A DNA stretch of 64,000 nt from Micropterix aruncella. Lineage: Eukaryota > Arthropoda > Insecta > Lepidoptera > Micropterigidae. Shown here one piece after another: positions 52,741-64,000 of the stretch (within the stretch, counting starts at the first letter, position 1; every line of letters begins with the position of its first letter). The notes under the pieces are model-generated. The model was not told the origin of the DNA. It was given only the letters and a program-made list of their open reading frames with translations, and searched no databases. The stretch lies in contig OX155972.1 of NCBI GenBank assembly GCA_944548615.1, forward strand, positions 12,720,870-12,784,869, in the 5' to 3' direction. The position numbers were made by a program, and so were the translations under genes.

Positions 52741-53693
52741 TACTTTGCCTATTTCCATTCCCTGTTAAGTTATGGCCTCATGTTCTGGGGAATGGCGGCA
52801 AATGTTATAAGGATCTTTCGCCTACAAAAACGAGCGATTAGAAATCTGTTCTCAATATCTTCGCTAACATCTTGCAAGCAGTACTTCATCGAATCAGGTA
52901 TCATGACTTTGTACGCCGCGTATATATACCAAAACATGTATATGAGAAAAAATATCGAGACTAAATCAACTAACTCAAATATTCATTCGCATAATACGCG
53001 AAATAAAGAGGACTTGCGTCATTTTAAGGTGCGTCTGAGTAAGGTTCGGAATAGCTTTCTCTGCCAATCTTACTTATTCTACAACAAACTTCCATTACAC
53101 ATCAGGGGCCTTGGGGAGGTTCACTTTAAGAAAAAGGTACAGGGTATTTTGACTAAAAACCCCATTTATAGCATTGAGGATTTCGACAACATCAATTTTT
53201 CGCAGCTCTATTGACCTACTTGACTATTATTATTCCTTATTCTTTCTATTATTGACTATTTTACAATTGCGTTTTTTTTTTTTTTTTTTTTTTTTTTTTG
53301 TTTCTTCTTCAAACTATTGGCTATTGACAATAATTATTATTACTGATTTGTTTGTATTTGTGTTTTTCTTTAAAATATCTTCCCGTATGATAATTTGGGA
53401 AATTATCCAATATTTATTTGATTATTTAGTACTTAGGATTATATAGAAAATTAGATAGAAAATTTTACGAAATTACTTAAGAATTTTGATTGAAAATATT
53501 GGAAAATGTTGTTTCCTCTACATAGAAAATCTGCGCTTGGATGTTCAACGTTCATACCTTGCAATACTGACGTTCATATGTTATACCTTAATAGGTATTT
53601 ATTTAAATATTATACTTGTTATTTTCATTACTTTTGACTTAACCAAGTGTAGGTACTCCTATCAACTGGTTTGAAAAAAAAAAAAAAAAAAAA
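52741..53693 (+). pseudogene. Jockey/CR1-type LINE 3' end with poly(A)
   Basis: 'FAYFHSLLSYGLMFWGMAAN' leads into the open frame 52780-53214, with 'RIFRLQKRAIRNLFSISSL', 'NIHSHNTRNKEDLRHFKVRL' and 'LFYNKLPLHIRGLGEVHFKK'. This is the C-terminal third of a LINE ORF2. The 3' UTR contains a run of about 25 T (53273-53299) and ends in about 20 A (53673-53692). The frame is intact but 5'-truncated. A decayed relative lies at 30130-30660. Confidence 0.75.
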
Positions 53694-53699
53694 TTCCGT

Positions 53700-54385
53700 A
53701 CAATGTGTAAAATTTCAAAAAGTCGAAAAGTCAAAAAATGCGAAAGTCAAAAAGTCGAAAAAGTCAAAAAAATCGGAATAGTCGTCAAAGTCAAAAAAGT
53801 CAAAACAGTCGAAAAAGTCGATAAAGTCGAAAAAATCGAAAAAGTCGTAAATTCGGAAAAGTCAGTACAGTCGAAAAAGTCGAAAAGGTCAAAAAAGTCA
53901 AAAAAGTCGAAAAAGCAGATAAAGTCAAAAAAGTCGAAGGCGAAAAAGTGAAGTAAAAAAAAACAAAAAATACAAAAGTCGATATAGTCGAAAAAGTCAA
54001 AAAAGTCGAAATAGTCGAAACGGTCGAAAAAGTCGAAAAAGTCAAAAAAGTCGAAAAGGTCGAAAAAGTCGAGAAGGTCGTAAAAGTAAAAAAGTCACAA
54101 AAGCTGAAAAAGTCAAAAGTCAAACGAAAAGGTCAAAAAAGTCGTAAAAGTTGGAAAAATCGCAAAAGTCTAAAAAATAGAAATAGTCGAAAAAGTCGTA
54201 AAAGTCAAAAAAGTCAAAAATCGAAAAAGTCGAAAAAGTAAAAAAAGACGGAAAAGTCGAAAAGGTCAAAAATGTCGGAAAAGAAGAAAAAGTCAAAAAA
54301 GTCGAAAAGTCAAAAAAGTCGAAAAATTAAAAAAGTCGAAAAAGTAGAAAAAGTTGGAAAAGTCGAAGTCGAAGTCAAAGACAAT
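53700..54385 (+). repeat. AAAAGTC minisatellite
   Basis: About 690 bases consist of variants of 'aaaaagtcgaaaaagtc' with a 9-bp step. The open frame 53703-53951 (Lys/Ser/Val-rich) and the minus-strand frame (Phe/Ser/Thr-rich) are products of the repeat. Confidence 0.85.
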
Positions 54386-54439
54386 TTCGATTTCGATTTT
54401 CGAGTTTTAATGGGTGTCGCTGGGTTGGGGGTGTGGGGA

Positions 54440-54540
54440 GGGTTGTTATAGGATTAATGATATTAATATTCAGATGAATTACGTTCCTGGCTACTTGACA
54501 GGAAAGTCTAGGGGTGATACAACCGTTTTTTTAAATGACA
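54440..54540 (-). repeat. RepA repeat, terminal fragment
   Basis: 'attaatattcagatgaatta' and 'ctacttgacaggaaagtcta' with 'ggggtgatacaaccg' are the RepA left end in reverse. Confidence 0.5.
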
Positions 54541-55711
54541 TAACCACGAATTTGGACTTAGTATGGGGATTTCAATACTGAAAAGACCTCATGGAAATTT
54601 CGATCGATTTGAGTGGACGTGAAAACAATTCCGTGTCGTTTTACAGTGTCCATTACAATGTCGAGAAGAAGAGATAACATAGGTCGACGAAGTCAGTCAA
54701 ATGTCAGGCAAGCTACCTATTTCAAGTGCAAACCGCACTGATGTGAGATGATTCCATCATCTCGGCCGAAATACAAGATGAAGCTGTTAATCCGAAATTG
54801 CTTGCAGTGGTGCCTAAGAATATGATCTATGAACTTCGCTAAGTTTATAACAACGTCTCGCCCTGTATGCTCGATAGTAACTGTTCTAGGCATTAACCGA
54901 GAGACCTGATTGCTATAATAACACCATTACAGGCAATGAAGGATACCCACCCATTGTATCGTCGCCAAACAGTTGTCGGAATGGGCGATCTGCAGTTGTG
55001 AAGGTCAAAGGGCAAGATGTAAATGTGGTCAATCGTTAGATGGTGCTTTATTGTCCAAGGCTTTTAAAGCGCAAGTCAATGTGGAATACTGCAACTTCAT
55101 CAACTCGATAAATTACATATGCAAATATGTAAAATAAAGCGATATGGCTGTTTTCGCTGTGAGGATTTCAAAAGAGGTGTATCTCAGTATCAGAAGTGTC
55201 GCTATGTCAGCAGCAACGAGGCGATTTAGCGCATCTTTTCCTTTGCGACATACAAAAGACAATCTACAGTTGTAAACTTGGTAATTCTGGAAAGCGGAAT
55301 TTAGATTCCCCGTGCGACTGGCCTTCACGATGACAAATCACGCGTGTTGGAAGTTTGCGGAATTAACTTTGAATTTCCGTATTTCGCGCATGGACAACTG
55401 TATGTCCCGTGTTCGTCAAGCCATCGGTCGGAAAGCCATTATTTTTGTTTATTTACGCGCCGGAAAACAAAACGAAAAACATATTTTACCAATATTTTTT
55501 GTTGAATGTGAACTGCATTTATATATTATCAGGTAAATTAAATACATTGAATTTATTTCAATCATAAACGACTTTCATTTTTTAATCATCAAACGAAACT
55601 CAAATCGTACATGATTCAGCCATATTATAGATTTCAATGAATTAGGTTTGGAAGGTTCATTGGGATTAATAAACGCTTATGAAGAGTTACAATCAAATAA
55701 ATATTAGGTGG
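54541..55711. other. unassigned DNA
   Basis: Short open frames at 55113-55328 (minus) and 55312-55536 (plus) match no family I know. No repeat is named in this stretch. Confidence 0.4.
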
Positions 55712-55870
55712 TACGAAGTTCACCGGGTCATCTAGTTATAATATAAATTCGAAATATTATAGTTAGAGACTTGAAATTCGGTACACAGCTGCCTTGTTGT
55801 TGTGAAAATTGTGATTGTGAAAATTAAGTTGTTGGAATATATCGTATACGAGCGACGCATTTTTTTTATT
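55712..55870. repeat. right end of insect repeat plus RepA fragment
   Basis: 'acgaagttcaccgggtcatc' and 'tagtta' end the family that begins near 52413. From 55750 'gacttgaaattcggtacaca' and 'gtgaaaattaagttgttgg' resemble the middle of RepA in reverse. Confidence 0.4.
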
Positions 55871-56189
55871 ACCCCCGTATTTAAGAAAATACTACATCAT
55901 TTTTGCAGTTCATTTGCAAAATATATCGAGATTAGGTTGATTGGTATATTACATTTAATACAAAATATTCAATAGAATTCTTTTACAAAAATTACATGCT
56001 GACAGTTTATGTTGACAACCTCTCACTTAGGTTACAAAAAAGACCATAAATGGGTCTATTGTATAAAAAAAAATGTCTGATATATTGCAAAGAAGTATTG
56101 TTATTGAGAAATGTAATTAAAAAAACGAGGATTTTTAACTACTTTTTGAACCTAACCCCATTAAATATTTGATTCCACCTTGCATATGT
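55871..56189. other. unassigned AT-rich DNA
   Basis: No gene or named repeat is seen. Confidence 0.35.
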
Positions 56190-56462
56190 ATGGCAGGAAT
56201 TAAATATTATTTGTGCAGCTTGTATATGAGATATTCAAATCAAAATTTCACAATGTGATTTTGGTCCAACAAGGAATCTGTGTACCAAATGTCAAGTCTT
56301 TAAGTCCAATATTTCGAAGATGATATATGACGGACCGTTATCAACCATAATCTTTTCATCTCTTGTCATGATCAAATGACGCCTGCATAACAAATTTCAG
56401 CCTTGTCGAAATAATCGTTTGGGCGCTAACGTGGAGGAATACATACACATTTGCCCCAACTT
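56190..56462 (+). repeat. RepA repeat, partial plus copy
   Basis: 'gtatatgagatattcaaatc', 'gtgattttggtccaacaag', 'gtccaatatttcgaagatg' and 'cgtttgggcgctaacgtgg' follow the RepA order. Confidence 0.6.
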
Positions 56463-56860
56463 ACGTCTCGAAGCATTTGAGATGTGGTGCTACAGTAAAA
56501 TGCTCCGTGTTGTACGTAGAATACCGTCGATCCATTAGCTGGATCCAGAGAGTTCCCATTGCTAGAGTACTCCAACTTGTCGGTAGAGATCACGATCCTT
56601 TACCTATAATCAAGCAAACGAAAGTGGCGTACCTGGGCCACGTGCTGAGACATGAGCGATACCGACTGCTTCAGCTCATTATTATGGGGAAAGTTTGCGG
56701 TAAACGACGGGCTGGAAGTCTAGGCTCCGCAGCATCTGACAGTGGACAAACATCTCAAGCGTAGAAGAGTTATCCCGCTTGGCCCAAGACAGGGAAAATG
56801 CACAGAGCTGACAGCCAACCTCCTATAGGGGAGGCACTTTAAGAAGAAGAGAGGTAATTG
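56463..56860 (+). pseudogene. RTE-like LINE, C-terminal relic
   Basis: Across frames the plus strand reads 'RLEAFEMWCYSKMLRVV', 'KVAYLGHVLRHERYRLLQLI', 'GKVCGKRRAG' and 'WTNISSVEELSRLAQDRENA'. This is the same C-terminal region as 4387-4648, again ending in an AAG-type tail ('tttaagaagaagagag', 56837-56852). Frameshifts break it. Confidence 0.7.
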
Positions 56861-57369
56861 GTAATTTCTGACCCTGTTTACGGGTAATAGCCTCAAAAAG
56901 GTTGGGAAACTCTGCCTTAAACACTCGTCATGGCTCAACCTACCATATTATTCGCAAAGTCTTCTCGTTTCCGTCTCTATAAAAATCCATATTATCAGCG
57001 CGAATGGAGAAAACGAAAAGTTCCTTTTCTTCCGACGAAGTTGTGCTCGTGATAAAGTCGATGTTGGAGCGTAGCCTAATATTGATTAGCGTAAATTTGC
57101 GTAAAAATGGACCAGACCAGTCCGCACAGACAGCGAGCCGTGCTCCATTTTTCGCAAGTTTAGCTTGAAATTTGCGAGCATGACGTTCAGATGCCGTACC
57201 TACATATCCTAACCCACTGGCGAGCAACGTTTACAAAACCGCGGCCTCAAATCTTTTAAGTATTTTTTTACAGTGACCACTGGTAAATCGGTAGGAGAGG
57301 GGGGAAGGAGGAGTGAGGAGTCTTTCCCCCATCTCGATTATGTCGGAACAGTTCCAATATTAAGAACAT
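56861..57369. other. unassigned DNA
   Basis: A 95-codon minus frame (56940-57227) matches nothing I recognise. A short G-rich run lies at 57293-57322. Confidence 0.4.
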
Positions 57370-58015
57370 TGTTTCGTACCTCAATCAGCCTCTGACAATT
57401 TATTCAAAATTCCATGTCATATTAATGATTTCTATTCTTACTCTTCCTGTGTCCATGTCCATAATATCCTACGTATCCCAAAACACAATACCACTTTTTT
57501 TTCCTACTCCTTCTCCGTACATGCAGCTCGACTGTGGAATCAGCTTCCTTTAACTATTAGAGGCGCTAGCTCGCTGTTCACCTTTAAGCAATCATTGAAA
57601 AAGCACTTCCTTTCACAATAAATATTAATCATAAATTATAACCTTTCCGTTATCCCCTCCCTTTCCTTACCTTATTTTGGCAGTTTATTTATTTACTTAT
57701 TTATTTCTTCATTTATTTGTTATTATATCAAAATATGTATGTATATACATATACATACATATAATATGTCCAACTCAAAAATTTATTTATATATTTACTT
57801 TTTACTTTAGATACACACACTATGTTTATTATATGCTATAATTTCAAATTTAATTTTAAGCTATAATTTTGTTGCCTACTCTTCTTTTCACACCAGCATG
57901 TTGGTTGACTGGAAGATATTGCTGTAGTGTAGCAATTAGTCCGCCATTGTACCTTATTTTTATTGTGCAATAAAGAGATTTTCATTCATTCATTCATTCA
58001 TCCATGGAAGACTCT
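57370..58015 (+). pseudogene. CR1-type LINE 3' end with CATT tail
   Basis: 'RIPKHNTTFFSYSFSVHAAR', 'LWNQLPLTIRGASSLFTFKQ' and 'SLKKHFLSQ' with a stop at about 57620 are the final residues of ORF2. The 3' UTR ends 'gcaataaagagattttcatt' and CATT repeats at 57983-58003. A second copy on the minus strand lies at 61556-62060. Confidence 0.75.
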
Positions 58016-58640
58016 GGAACGATCTTTCGGGAAATAAACGAAACTCACCTTCTTTACAACTCCTCTGTTGTAACTCCAATTCCTCCCTCTTTGTAAGTCC
58101 CCGTTTGTAAAACCGGCCGATTCTTTGCGATGGTGAGACGAAACAGGGAGAAAAAAAAGAAGATATCGACTACGCCATATCCATATCCAGCCAGTGATCT
58201 GGACATATCTGAAACCCCAAATAAGCGCAGAACGCGTATTGGGTCAAATCCCTTTTGTACACACAGATATGCGTATCACTCGAGGATTATATCACACACC
58301 TACGTAATCGCTTTTTTAATCGATTCCACGCATTGACACACGCCACGTTATTTGTAAATTATTCGAGAAAAAATAACGAAATGCGTTCCTTAATATCACG
58401 GATTTTATTTCGACTAACACCCGCGCACGTCACACGAGACCCCACTAATAAAACACCCGCGAAATATTAAACACAAAAAAAAACCAGGCTCTAACTCCCC
58501 AGGCTAGCCAGCGCCCAGCGGCCAGCACAACAGTTGCCATTAGCCATCAACCATTTTGGTCGCGTTTTAATAACCTTTTGATTATATTATAAATGTGAAT
58601 TTATAATGATTTTAATTATTATAACTGTTTGGTAAAGTAC
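58016..58640. other. unassigned DNA
   Basis: No gene or named repeat is seen; the short frames here look random. Confidence 0.4.
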
Positions 58641-59160
58641 TTTTATTTATTTATTTATTTTCTTTTTTATTTGTTTATTTATTTATTTATTTACTTAATT
58701 ATTTATTAATATATTAGTAACATACACATTAAAATGCAAGACCACAAAAGAAAAGTAATTTACGATCCAGAAAATACCGATGCGCCTGATGTCCTCCTAT
58801 TATATTGTTATAGATGAGTGGTTCGAGAGTAAGACATCGATATATATTTTGGCTATTGCTTACAGCCCGCGCAACTAGTGCGTCAATGTTCCAACGCAGT
58901 AATTCAAATTCATCGAGTGTTCTCACTTCCAGATACTGCTTGACGTCATCGGCGTACAGTAGGATGCTACTATGCCTTACAATCGCAGCGATATATTTGG
59001 TACCCGCTCGGCACTTAACATCCCTTGCGGGATATGTATGGCGGCCGGCTGAAATCCAAACTATCCCATACGGGATATCGCGCTCGCCGCTCAAGAAAAT
59101 GTCGTTTAAATTTCGAAATGCGATTGTATATTCTATCGAATGATGCCATAATATAGCCAA
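58640..59160 (-). pseudogene. LINE relic with YADD motif
   Basis: The minus frame 58729-59160 contains 'SSILLYADDVKQYLEVRTLD' and 'EFELLRWNIDALV', the catalytic block of a LINE reverse transcriptase, then runs out without the usual thumb. TTTA repeats at 58643-58708 may be the 3' tail, so the relic is also deleted internally. Confidence 0.65.
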
Positions 59161-60049
59161 ATATGCAACACTATGAAATTGCTCGATTGCCGCATGCGAT
59201 GTTAGAAATATGAATTACTACATCCCTTACAAAATCGGTGACCTCATTTCTGATGACAGTCGCGAACTGCCCACCGCTGGCGGCGTATAATTCCGCGACG
59301 TGCTTGTGTTGTGAATTGTTTTGTGTATATAAGTGAAGTGTATACCGGATAAAAGTAAGTAATTTCCATTTTTAAGTAGTTTAGGCCTTAGGATTAAACA
59401 ATTTACACAGCCCATTTGCTGTTTTTCACGAATTTTCGAAGAAAACACTTTGGCGAAACCAAACGGCTCTCGAAAAATGGCCGTCTTTATTTTGTAATGT
59501 TTGTGAAATATCCCGTTATATCGCGAAACATGACGTAATGTCGCTTTAATTTACTAATAAAATAGGTATTGCTTCATTTACATCCTAAGTTATCACATAA
59601 TTATGCGTATTTTGAACATTATATGTTGTTTTCTAATATGGCTCGCGAAAATGAAACTTGTTTTGATAATTACTATGAGAGAAAAAAGTGCGATTTTCCA
59701 TAGTTTTTCGATGAAATGTGACTCTTTGGAGTATAGTAATTAGTTATTAGACATATAATAAGTCTATGATAAGACAATATAATTGAAAAAATCTAACGAA
59801 TTTTATATTATGGGCATTCAAAGTTTATTATTAGGTTCGGAAGTCGGAAACTCTCAAAACTTTAGATTTTTCTATAATATCAGACAAAGCTCAAAGTTCT
59901 GGTGTGATTTCTAAGAAGAAGTGATGTAGTAATAAAGTTATTTTGAAAGAATTTCATATAAAAAAATACCATAAGTAGTCACAAATTAAAAATTAAAAAA
60001 ATTTTTTTTTACGAGAATACATACAATTTTTCTTGGCTGAATAAATAAA
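59161..60049. other. unassigned AT-rich DNA
   Basis: No gene or named repeat is seen. Confidence 0.4.
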
Positions 60050-60300
60050 TATTTTTTCCGTATTTTTGTATGCAAATAAGTAAAAAAAAAATATCGTTTT
60101 GGTAAAGCATTTAATAAAGAACATAACTGTATTTACAATTTTTGATATTTACAAAAACTGTATTTACAAAAAAATCGAAATGATTTTATAGGCGAGTTTT
60201 TTCAGTTTGCCAATTTTGTAATATTTATTCATTATTATCTTAATTGTTTTACGAGATAAGGTTATAATGTTTTATATGTCAAATTTCAATGCGATCATTT
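60050..60300 (+). repeat. RepT repeat, copy 2
   Basis: It aligns with 8330-8585 ('tttttgtatgcaaataag', 'taatatttattcattattat', 'aaatttcaatgcgatc'). An internal 'actgtatttacaa' phrase is duplicated at about 60126 and 60158. Confidence 0.55.
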
Positions 60301-61555
60301 TTCTATTTATATTTTTTTAATCCGATTAGTGGTTTATAAGTTATGATCGTTTTTCTCAAGGCCGTTGACTCGCGTCGATTTTTTGCGCGAATATGTCGCG
60401 CGCAAAAGTGATGTTTTTGGGCGCGGTGAGTTTTTACCTCGCAACGTGAGGGGTTAACTAGGAAAAATAAAGCGCTCAGAGATGAACTCTGCTGTATAGC
60501 CTATCGATTAATAATCAATAGATGTCGTAAATTGATACAAATTAGGCTCTTTTCGAGAATAAATTAAAAATATTATAAATCCGTGGAGATGATCATTTCT
60601 TTAACAAAACATCTTGATCTCCTTGATCAAACATTTTTGTCATGTCATAGTAAATGATATCGGTTTGCATATTCCTGCCCAGGTTCGATGCTATCCTGTA
60701 AAAGAAAAATATTTCTGGCCATGGAACATCCTGGTTGGAACCCATGCTAAGCGTCTTCTAATAAGTTTCTTAACTGGAATGACAGGTGTTTCTGGATCAA
60801 TACCTCGAATAGCTTAGAGGGGGGTTATAACAGAGTTTTTTTTAGTAAGCTTTACTTTATTTTAATTTTTATGAACCGGCACTACTAAGAGAAATGTAAA
60901 AGTACCATGTTATTATATGGGAAAGATGAATGTCTCTACTAAATAAAAACATAGCATGGACAATCAAATGTAAATCATTTAATTGACTTACCTAATATCT
61001 AAATAACCTAACCTAACATCTAAATTATATCAGAACACACTTTTTCGAGACACCCCACTGTTGCTTTGGCATGGCGACGTAATATTCCAAACGGCTAGGC
61101 TACGTAAATTGTTGAATGACAGGCGACATATAGATATGGAAAATTGCCAGAGGATTATTTAAATTTCAAGCCCGAGGAGGAGAAACGCGTAGATTCCGCA
61201 AAAACACAAGAAATAATAATATATCGAGACAAAAAAACGGACACGAAAATATCTGATGTAGGGAAACATACGTTGCACGCCAGGACGTTAGTCAGGAAGC
61301 GTAAAGAGGTGCCACTGGCATGACACTGCATAGGTCACACTGAAAGTGATACCACCACATAAATAAATATATATATTTTTTAATAATTGCAACTTCTGAA
61401 ACTATAACTCTTTGGCTGTGGAATAAAGTTTGTATCATCTACAGATGTCTGAATTTCGAAGGATTTACCTCTTAAAAATTTTTGCTGTTTGGTTTTCTAT
61501 AATTTTAAGCGTAATTTTACAGGTTTAGCAGAGTCAGAGCTGATGTTGGTAATGA
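60301..61555. other. unassigned DNA
   Basis: The 67-codon frame at 60614-60817 does not resemble a known family. Nothing else is seen in this 1.25 kb. Confidence 0.4.
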
Positions 61556-62060
61556 AACATGAATGAATGAATGAATGAAAAATTCTTTATTGCACAATTA
61601 AGAGAAGGTACATTGGGGACTTATTGCTACATAACAATATCTTCCAGTCAACCAACATGCTGATGTGAAAAGAAGGGTAAGCGAAAGTTAAAGTACAATA
61701 ATACAATAAAATATAAAATGAATTTTTAAATTATAGCAAATATTATGCAATGTATAAATAAATATTTTTTTTATATATACCTACATATATAAACAAATCC
61801 ATATATACTTACATATATTAAACTGTAAATTAAACTGCCAAAACAAGGTAAGGAAAGGGAAGGGATAACGAAAAGGTTAGAATTTATAGTTCATATTTAT
61901 TGTGAAAGGAAGTGCTTTTTCAATGATTGCTTAAATGTGGACAGCGAGCTAGCGCCTCTAATTGTTGGAGGGAGCTGATTCCACAGTCGAGCTGCATGTA
62001 CGGAGAAGGAGTATGAAAAATAGTTTGTTTTATGTTTTGGGATACGTAGAGTATTATTCT
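61556..62060 (-). pseudogene. CR1-type LINE 3' end, minus copy
   Basis: 'gaatgaatgaatgaatgaaa' at 61561 is the tail, followed by 'ttctttattgcacaattaag', the complement of the 57970 3' end. 'gaagtgctttttcaatgatt' and 'cagtcgagctgcatgtacgg' are the complement of the C-terminal codons seen at 57530-57615. It is the same family in opposite orientation. Confidence 0.75.
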
Positions 62061-62082
62061 GACGAATGAATGGCGATTAGCT

Positions 62083-62247
62083 CGGGTTGCCTACGGCAAA
62101 ATGTATATAAATTTATATTTACACAAACATTTACATTTACATAGAGCGGGGTTTAATATAGAGCTATACCATTACTATAGAACGGCGCACATTTACATTT
62201 ATATAAATTTATATACATTTTGTATAAATTTCGCCGTAGGCAACCCG
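62083..62247. mobile_element. 165-bp MITE
   Basis: 'cgggttgcctacggc' at the left and 'gccgtaggcaacccg' at the right are perfect inverted repeats. The inside is AT-rich with mirrored 'atgtatataaatttatat'. It has no coding capacity. Confidence 0.75.
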
Positions 62248-62424
62248 ACCTGGTCGCCTCACATTCGGGGGGTACGAATTGGGAGACCATGACTTCCTAA
62301 CTTGGTAAAAGCCTCGATAAGGTAGGAGGGAGATGTAGGATCAAGCATCATGCAAGAAACATCAAGTAAGCAAACATGAAACATCAAGCATAATTTATAC
62401 CTGGTTTGCATATTTCAAATCCGG

Positions 62425-62630
62425 CCGATTGAATCTTAGTAGCGAATTCCGTGAAGGACGCTCGCTCACCGCTGTCAACAACAGAAACATCGATGCTGTG
62501 CACCGTATGATCACAAATCACAGGCATGTGACCTTCAGGCATCTTTGGACATATGCAGGAGGTGCAACCAATCCTACACAAAAATTAGCCTATGAGGAAA
62601 CTGTCCACGCGGCACGCATCACTTAAGGCG
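62425..62630 (+). pseudogene. mariner transposase relic
   Basis: 'SEFREGRSLTAVNNRNIDAV' and 'HRMITNHRHVTFRHL' are the N-terminal helix-turn-helix linker of mariner-family transposases. The catalytic D,D residues lie beyond the break and are absent. The frame degenerates after about 40 codons. Confidence 0.65.
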
Positions 62631-63221
62631 ACATGAGCTCAGAAAAATATCCGAAGTTTTGTAGGGTTTGACCAATAAAATTTTGTAGGGTTTGACCAAT
62701 AAAAATCCAGCATTGACGAAGCGTCAAGCGCAAATTCCACATCCGCTAGCGCTGGGAACTAGACGTATACTAAACGGTCAATCGCAGCGCTAGCACAGAA
62801 TAACTATAGTTATAACTATAGTGGTGGTATAAGGGTGTTAATGGCAAATCATATTTAGCGTAACTCTCAGAGCGCTCTCACGTTTTAATTAATTGTAATT
62901 AATTTAGGGCGTAAATAAAAAATGTGGCTAATTGCTGCCCTAGAAAATTAACCAGTCAATATAATGAAATATATTTATAATAAAACACACTCACCACTTA
63001 CATTGCAGGAGTAAACGCGCCTAAAAGTTTTCGAAGTCAGTTTAAAGCTTATATTTTTAAAAAAACTCATAAAACTAAAATTCCTCAGATATGGTCGTTC
63101 CCAGGTATCATGTCGCCCTAACCCTTAGAAAACCAGCTATGGGAATGAAACTCACGACGGCATATTTTCAACCCTCGAACCTCTTTATAGGAGGGTGTTA
63201 GAGCAACTAGAGTTGCTAACT
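62631..63221. other. unassigned DNA with small duplications
   Basis: 'ttttgtagggtttgaccaat' with 'aaaa' is duplicated in tandem at 62658-62704. A small palindrome 'aactatagttataactatag' lies at 62802-62821. No gene is seen. Confidence 0.5.
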
Positions 63222-64000
63222 ACAACGGGCGAACCCGTCGCCTCAGGAAATTTTAATGATATTAGATCGTTCTGTCTCCCGTGAGGTGAGCGCAAAAAAC
63301 TTAGAACAAAAGAGTACACCGTCTAGTTACACCTCATGCCTTTAAGAAGTCAATGCCTTACCGCGAAATAACTAGATTAATCACCCTGTGGGCCGACACT
63401 CGCGCCCTTATTTCCAGTTGAAACCAGATTACTCCGGTCTCTCGACTGGTTACAGGCTCAAGGTCGCTTACGCTGTCCTCTCCCTTACGTAGCGGTGGTA
63501 CGGTGTCTACCGAATCTATCGCGGACCACGGTGTCCTTGATCCGGCTTTCACCCGGAATCGGGTAGCCGATTGTTCGTTTCAAGGGCAGTTGGCGTAAGG
63601 TAAAAAATTACATCCCTATAGATAGGGACAACTAGAGTTGTCAACTACAGCGGGCGAGCCCGTCACCTCAGGAAGTTTCAACGAATAGTCGTTCTGTCTC
63701 CCTGAAGTGAGCGCAGAAGTCTTGGACAAAATAGTCCACCGTCAAGCTCCGCCACATACCCGTAAGAGGTCAACGCATTATCCGCGAGATAACCAGGTAT
63801 CCAGCGGGCTTACACTCATGCCCTTACTTTCAATCCGACCAGATTACTCCGGTCTCTCGACTAGTTACGTTTTCGAGGTCGCTTGTGCGGTCCTCTCCCT
63901 TACGAAGCGGTAAAACGGTGTACACTGAATCTATCGCGGACCACTGTATCTTTTGCCCGGCTGTTCCACCCAGGATCGGGTAGGCGATGTCCGTTTCAAG
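63222..64000 (-). repeat. RepS repeat, two tandem copies C and D
   Basis: Copy C (63222-63601) and copy D (63628-64000, cut by the window edge) are head-to-tail in the minus orientation. Both hold 'ccagattactccggtctctc', 'gaatctatcgcggaccac' and the tRNA-like segment in diverged form. Between them lie 26 bases with 'taaaaaattacatccctata'. Confidence 0.65.

Noticed and set aside
53703..53951. Lys-rich protein
   Set aside because: It is a translation of the AAAAGTC minisatellite.
52413..55738. A single 3.3-kb autonomous Helitron
   Set aside because: The ends fit a known insect family but no Rep/helicase motif is visible between them, and the inside is a LINE end, a minisatellite and RepA.

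Overview
This is a repeat-dominated stretch of an arthropod nuclear genome, most likely an insect. The interspersed families (an accgacttc...ggaggtt foldback, an '...ataatattagtaggat' element, insect-type R1, Jockey, RTE and CR1 LINEs, a BEL/Pao element, a Penelope-like element and a mariner relic) resemble those of Lepidoptera, but I cannot fix the order. I found no host protein-coding gene, tRNA gene or rRNA gene that I can defend. Every recognisable coding region belongs to a transposable element.

Layout. 1-10376: Penelope-like, RTE-like and CR1/Jockey-type LINE relics, a 208-bp MITE, a foldback element and dispersed repeat families, which I call RepA, RepS, RepT and RepU. 10382-16339: an LTR-complete BEL/Pao retrotransposon on the minus strand, with 576-bp LTRs, TG...CA ends and a 5-bp ATTAC target duplication. 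Its 1,404-residue polyprotein has gag, protease, reverse transcriptase and RNase H but has lost the integrase. 16345-17265: a LINE 3' relic. 17930-27060: a GC-rich island with three almost identical 1,509-bp tandem units, each with a TATA box, then an intact Jockey-clade Gag gene (548 aa) with no reverse transcriptase after it, then GC-rich minisatellites and an AT-rich tail. This is the most unusual locus here. 27340-38030: RepA copies, a 400-bp direct duplication, LINE 3' ends, a perfect-hairpin MITE and a Penelope-like terminal hairpin. 38057-42120: a near-complete LINE on the minus strand (endonuclease plus reverse transcriptase) broken by one frameshift in a homopolymer. 42570-47970: inverted LINE 3' ends, a three-copy MITE array and LINE relics. 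48140-51742: a LINE RNase H relic abutting a Penelope-like element. That element contains a RepS unit (13-bp target duplication), which itself contains a 5'-truncated R1-clade LINE (14-bp target duplication). 52200-64000: more RepA, LINE 3' ends with microsatellite tails, a K-rich-coding minisatellite, a mariner relic and two tandem RepS copies running off the right edge.

The genes do not form a host pathway. What they show is transposon biology: autonomous-type enzymes, derivatives that seem to depend on proteins supplied in trans (integrase-less BEL/Pao, Gag-only Jockey unit), and nested insertions whose order can be read from target duplications. Homologies are from reading the translations against remembered family motifs; no database search was run.
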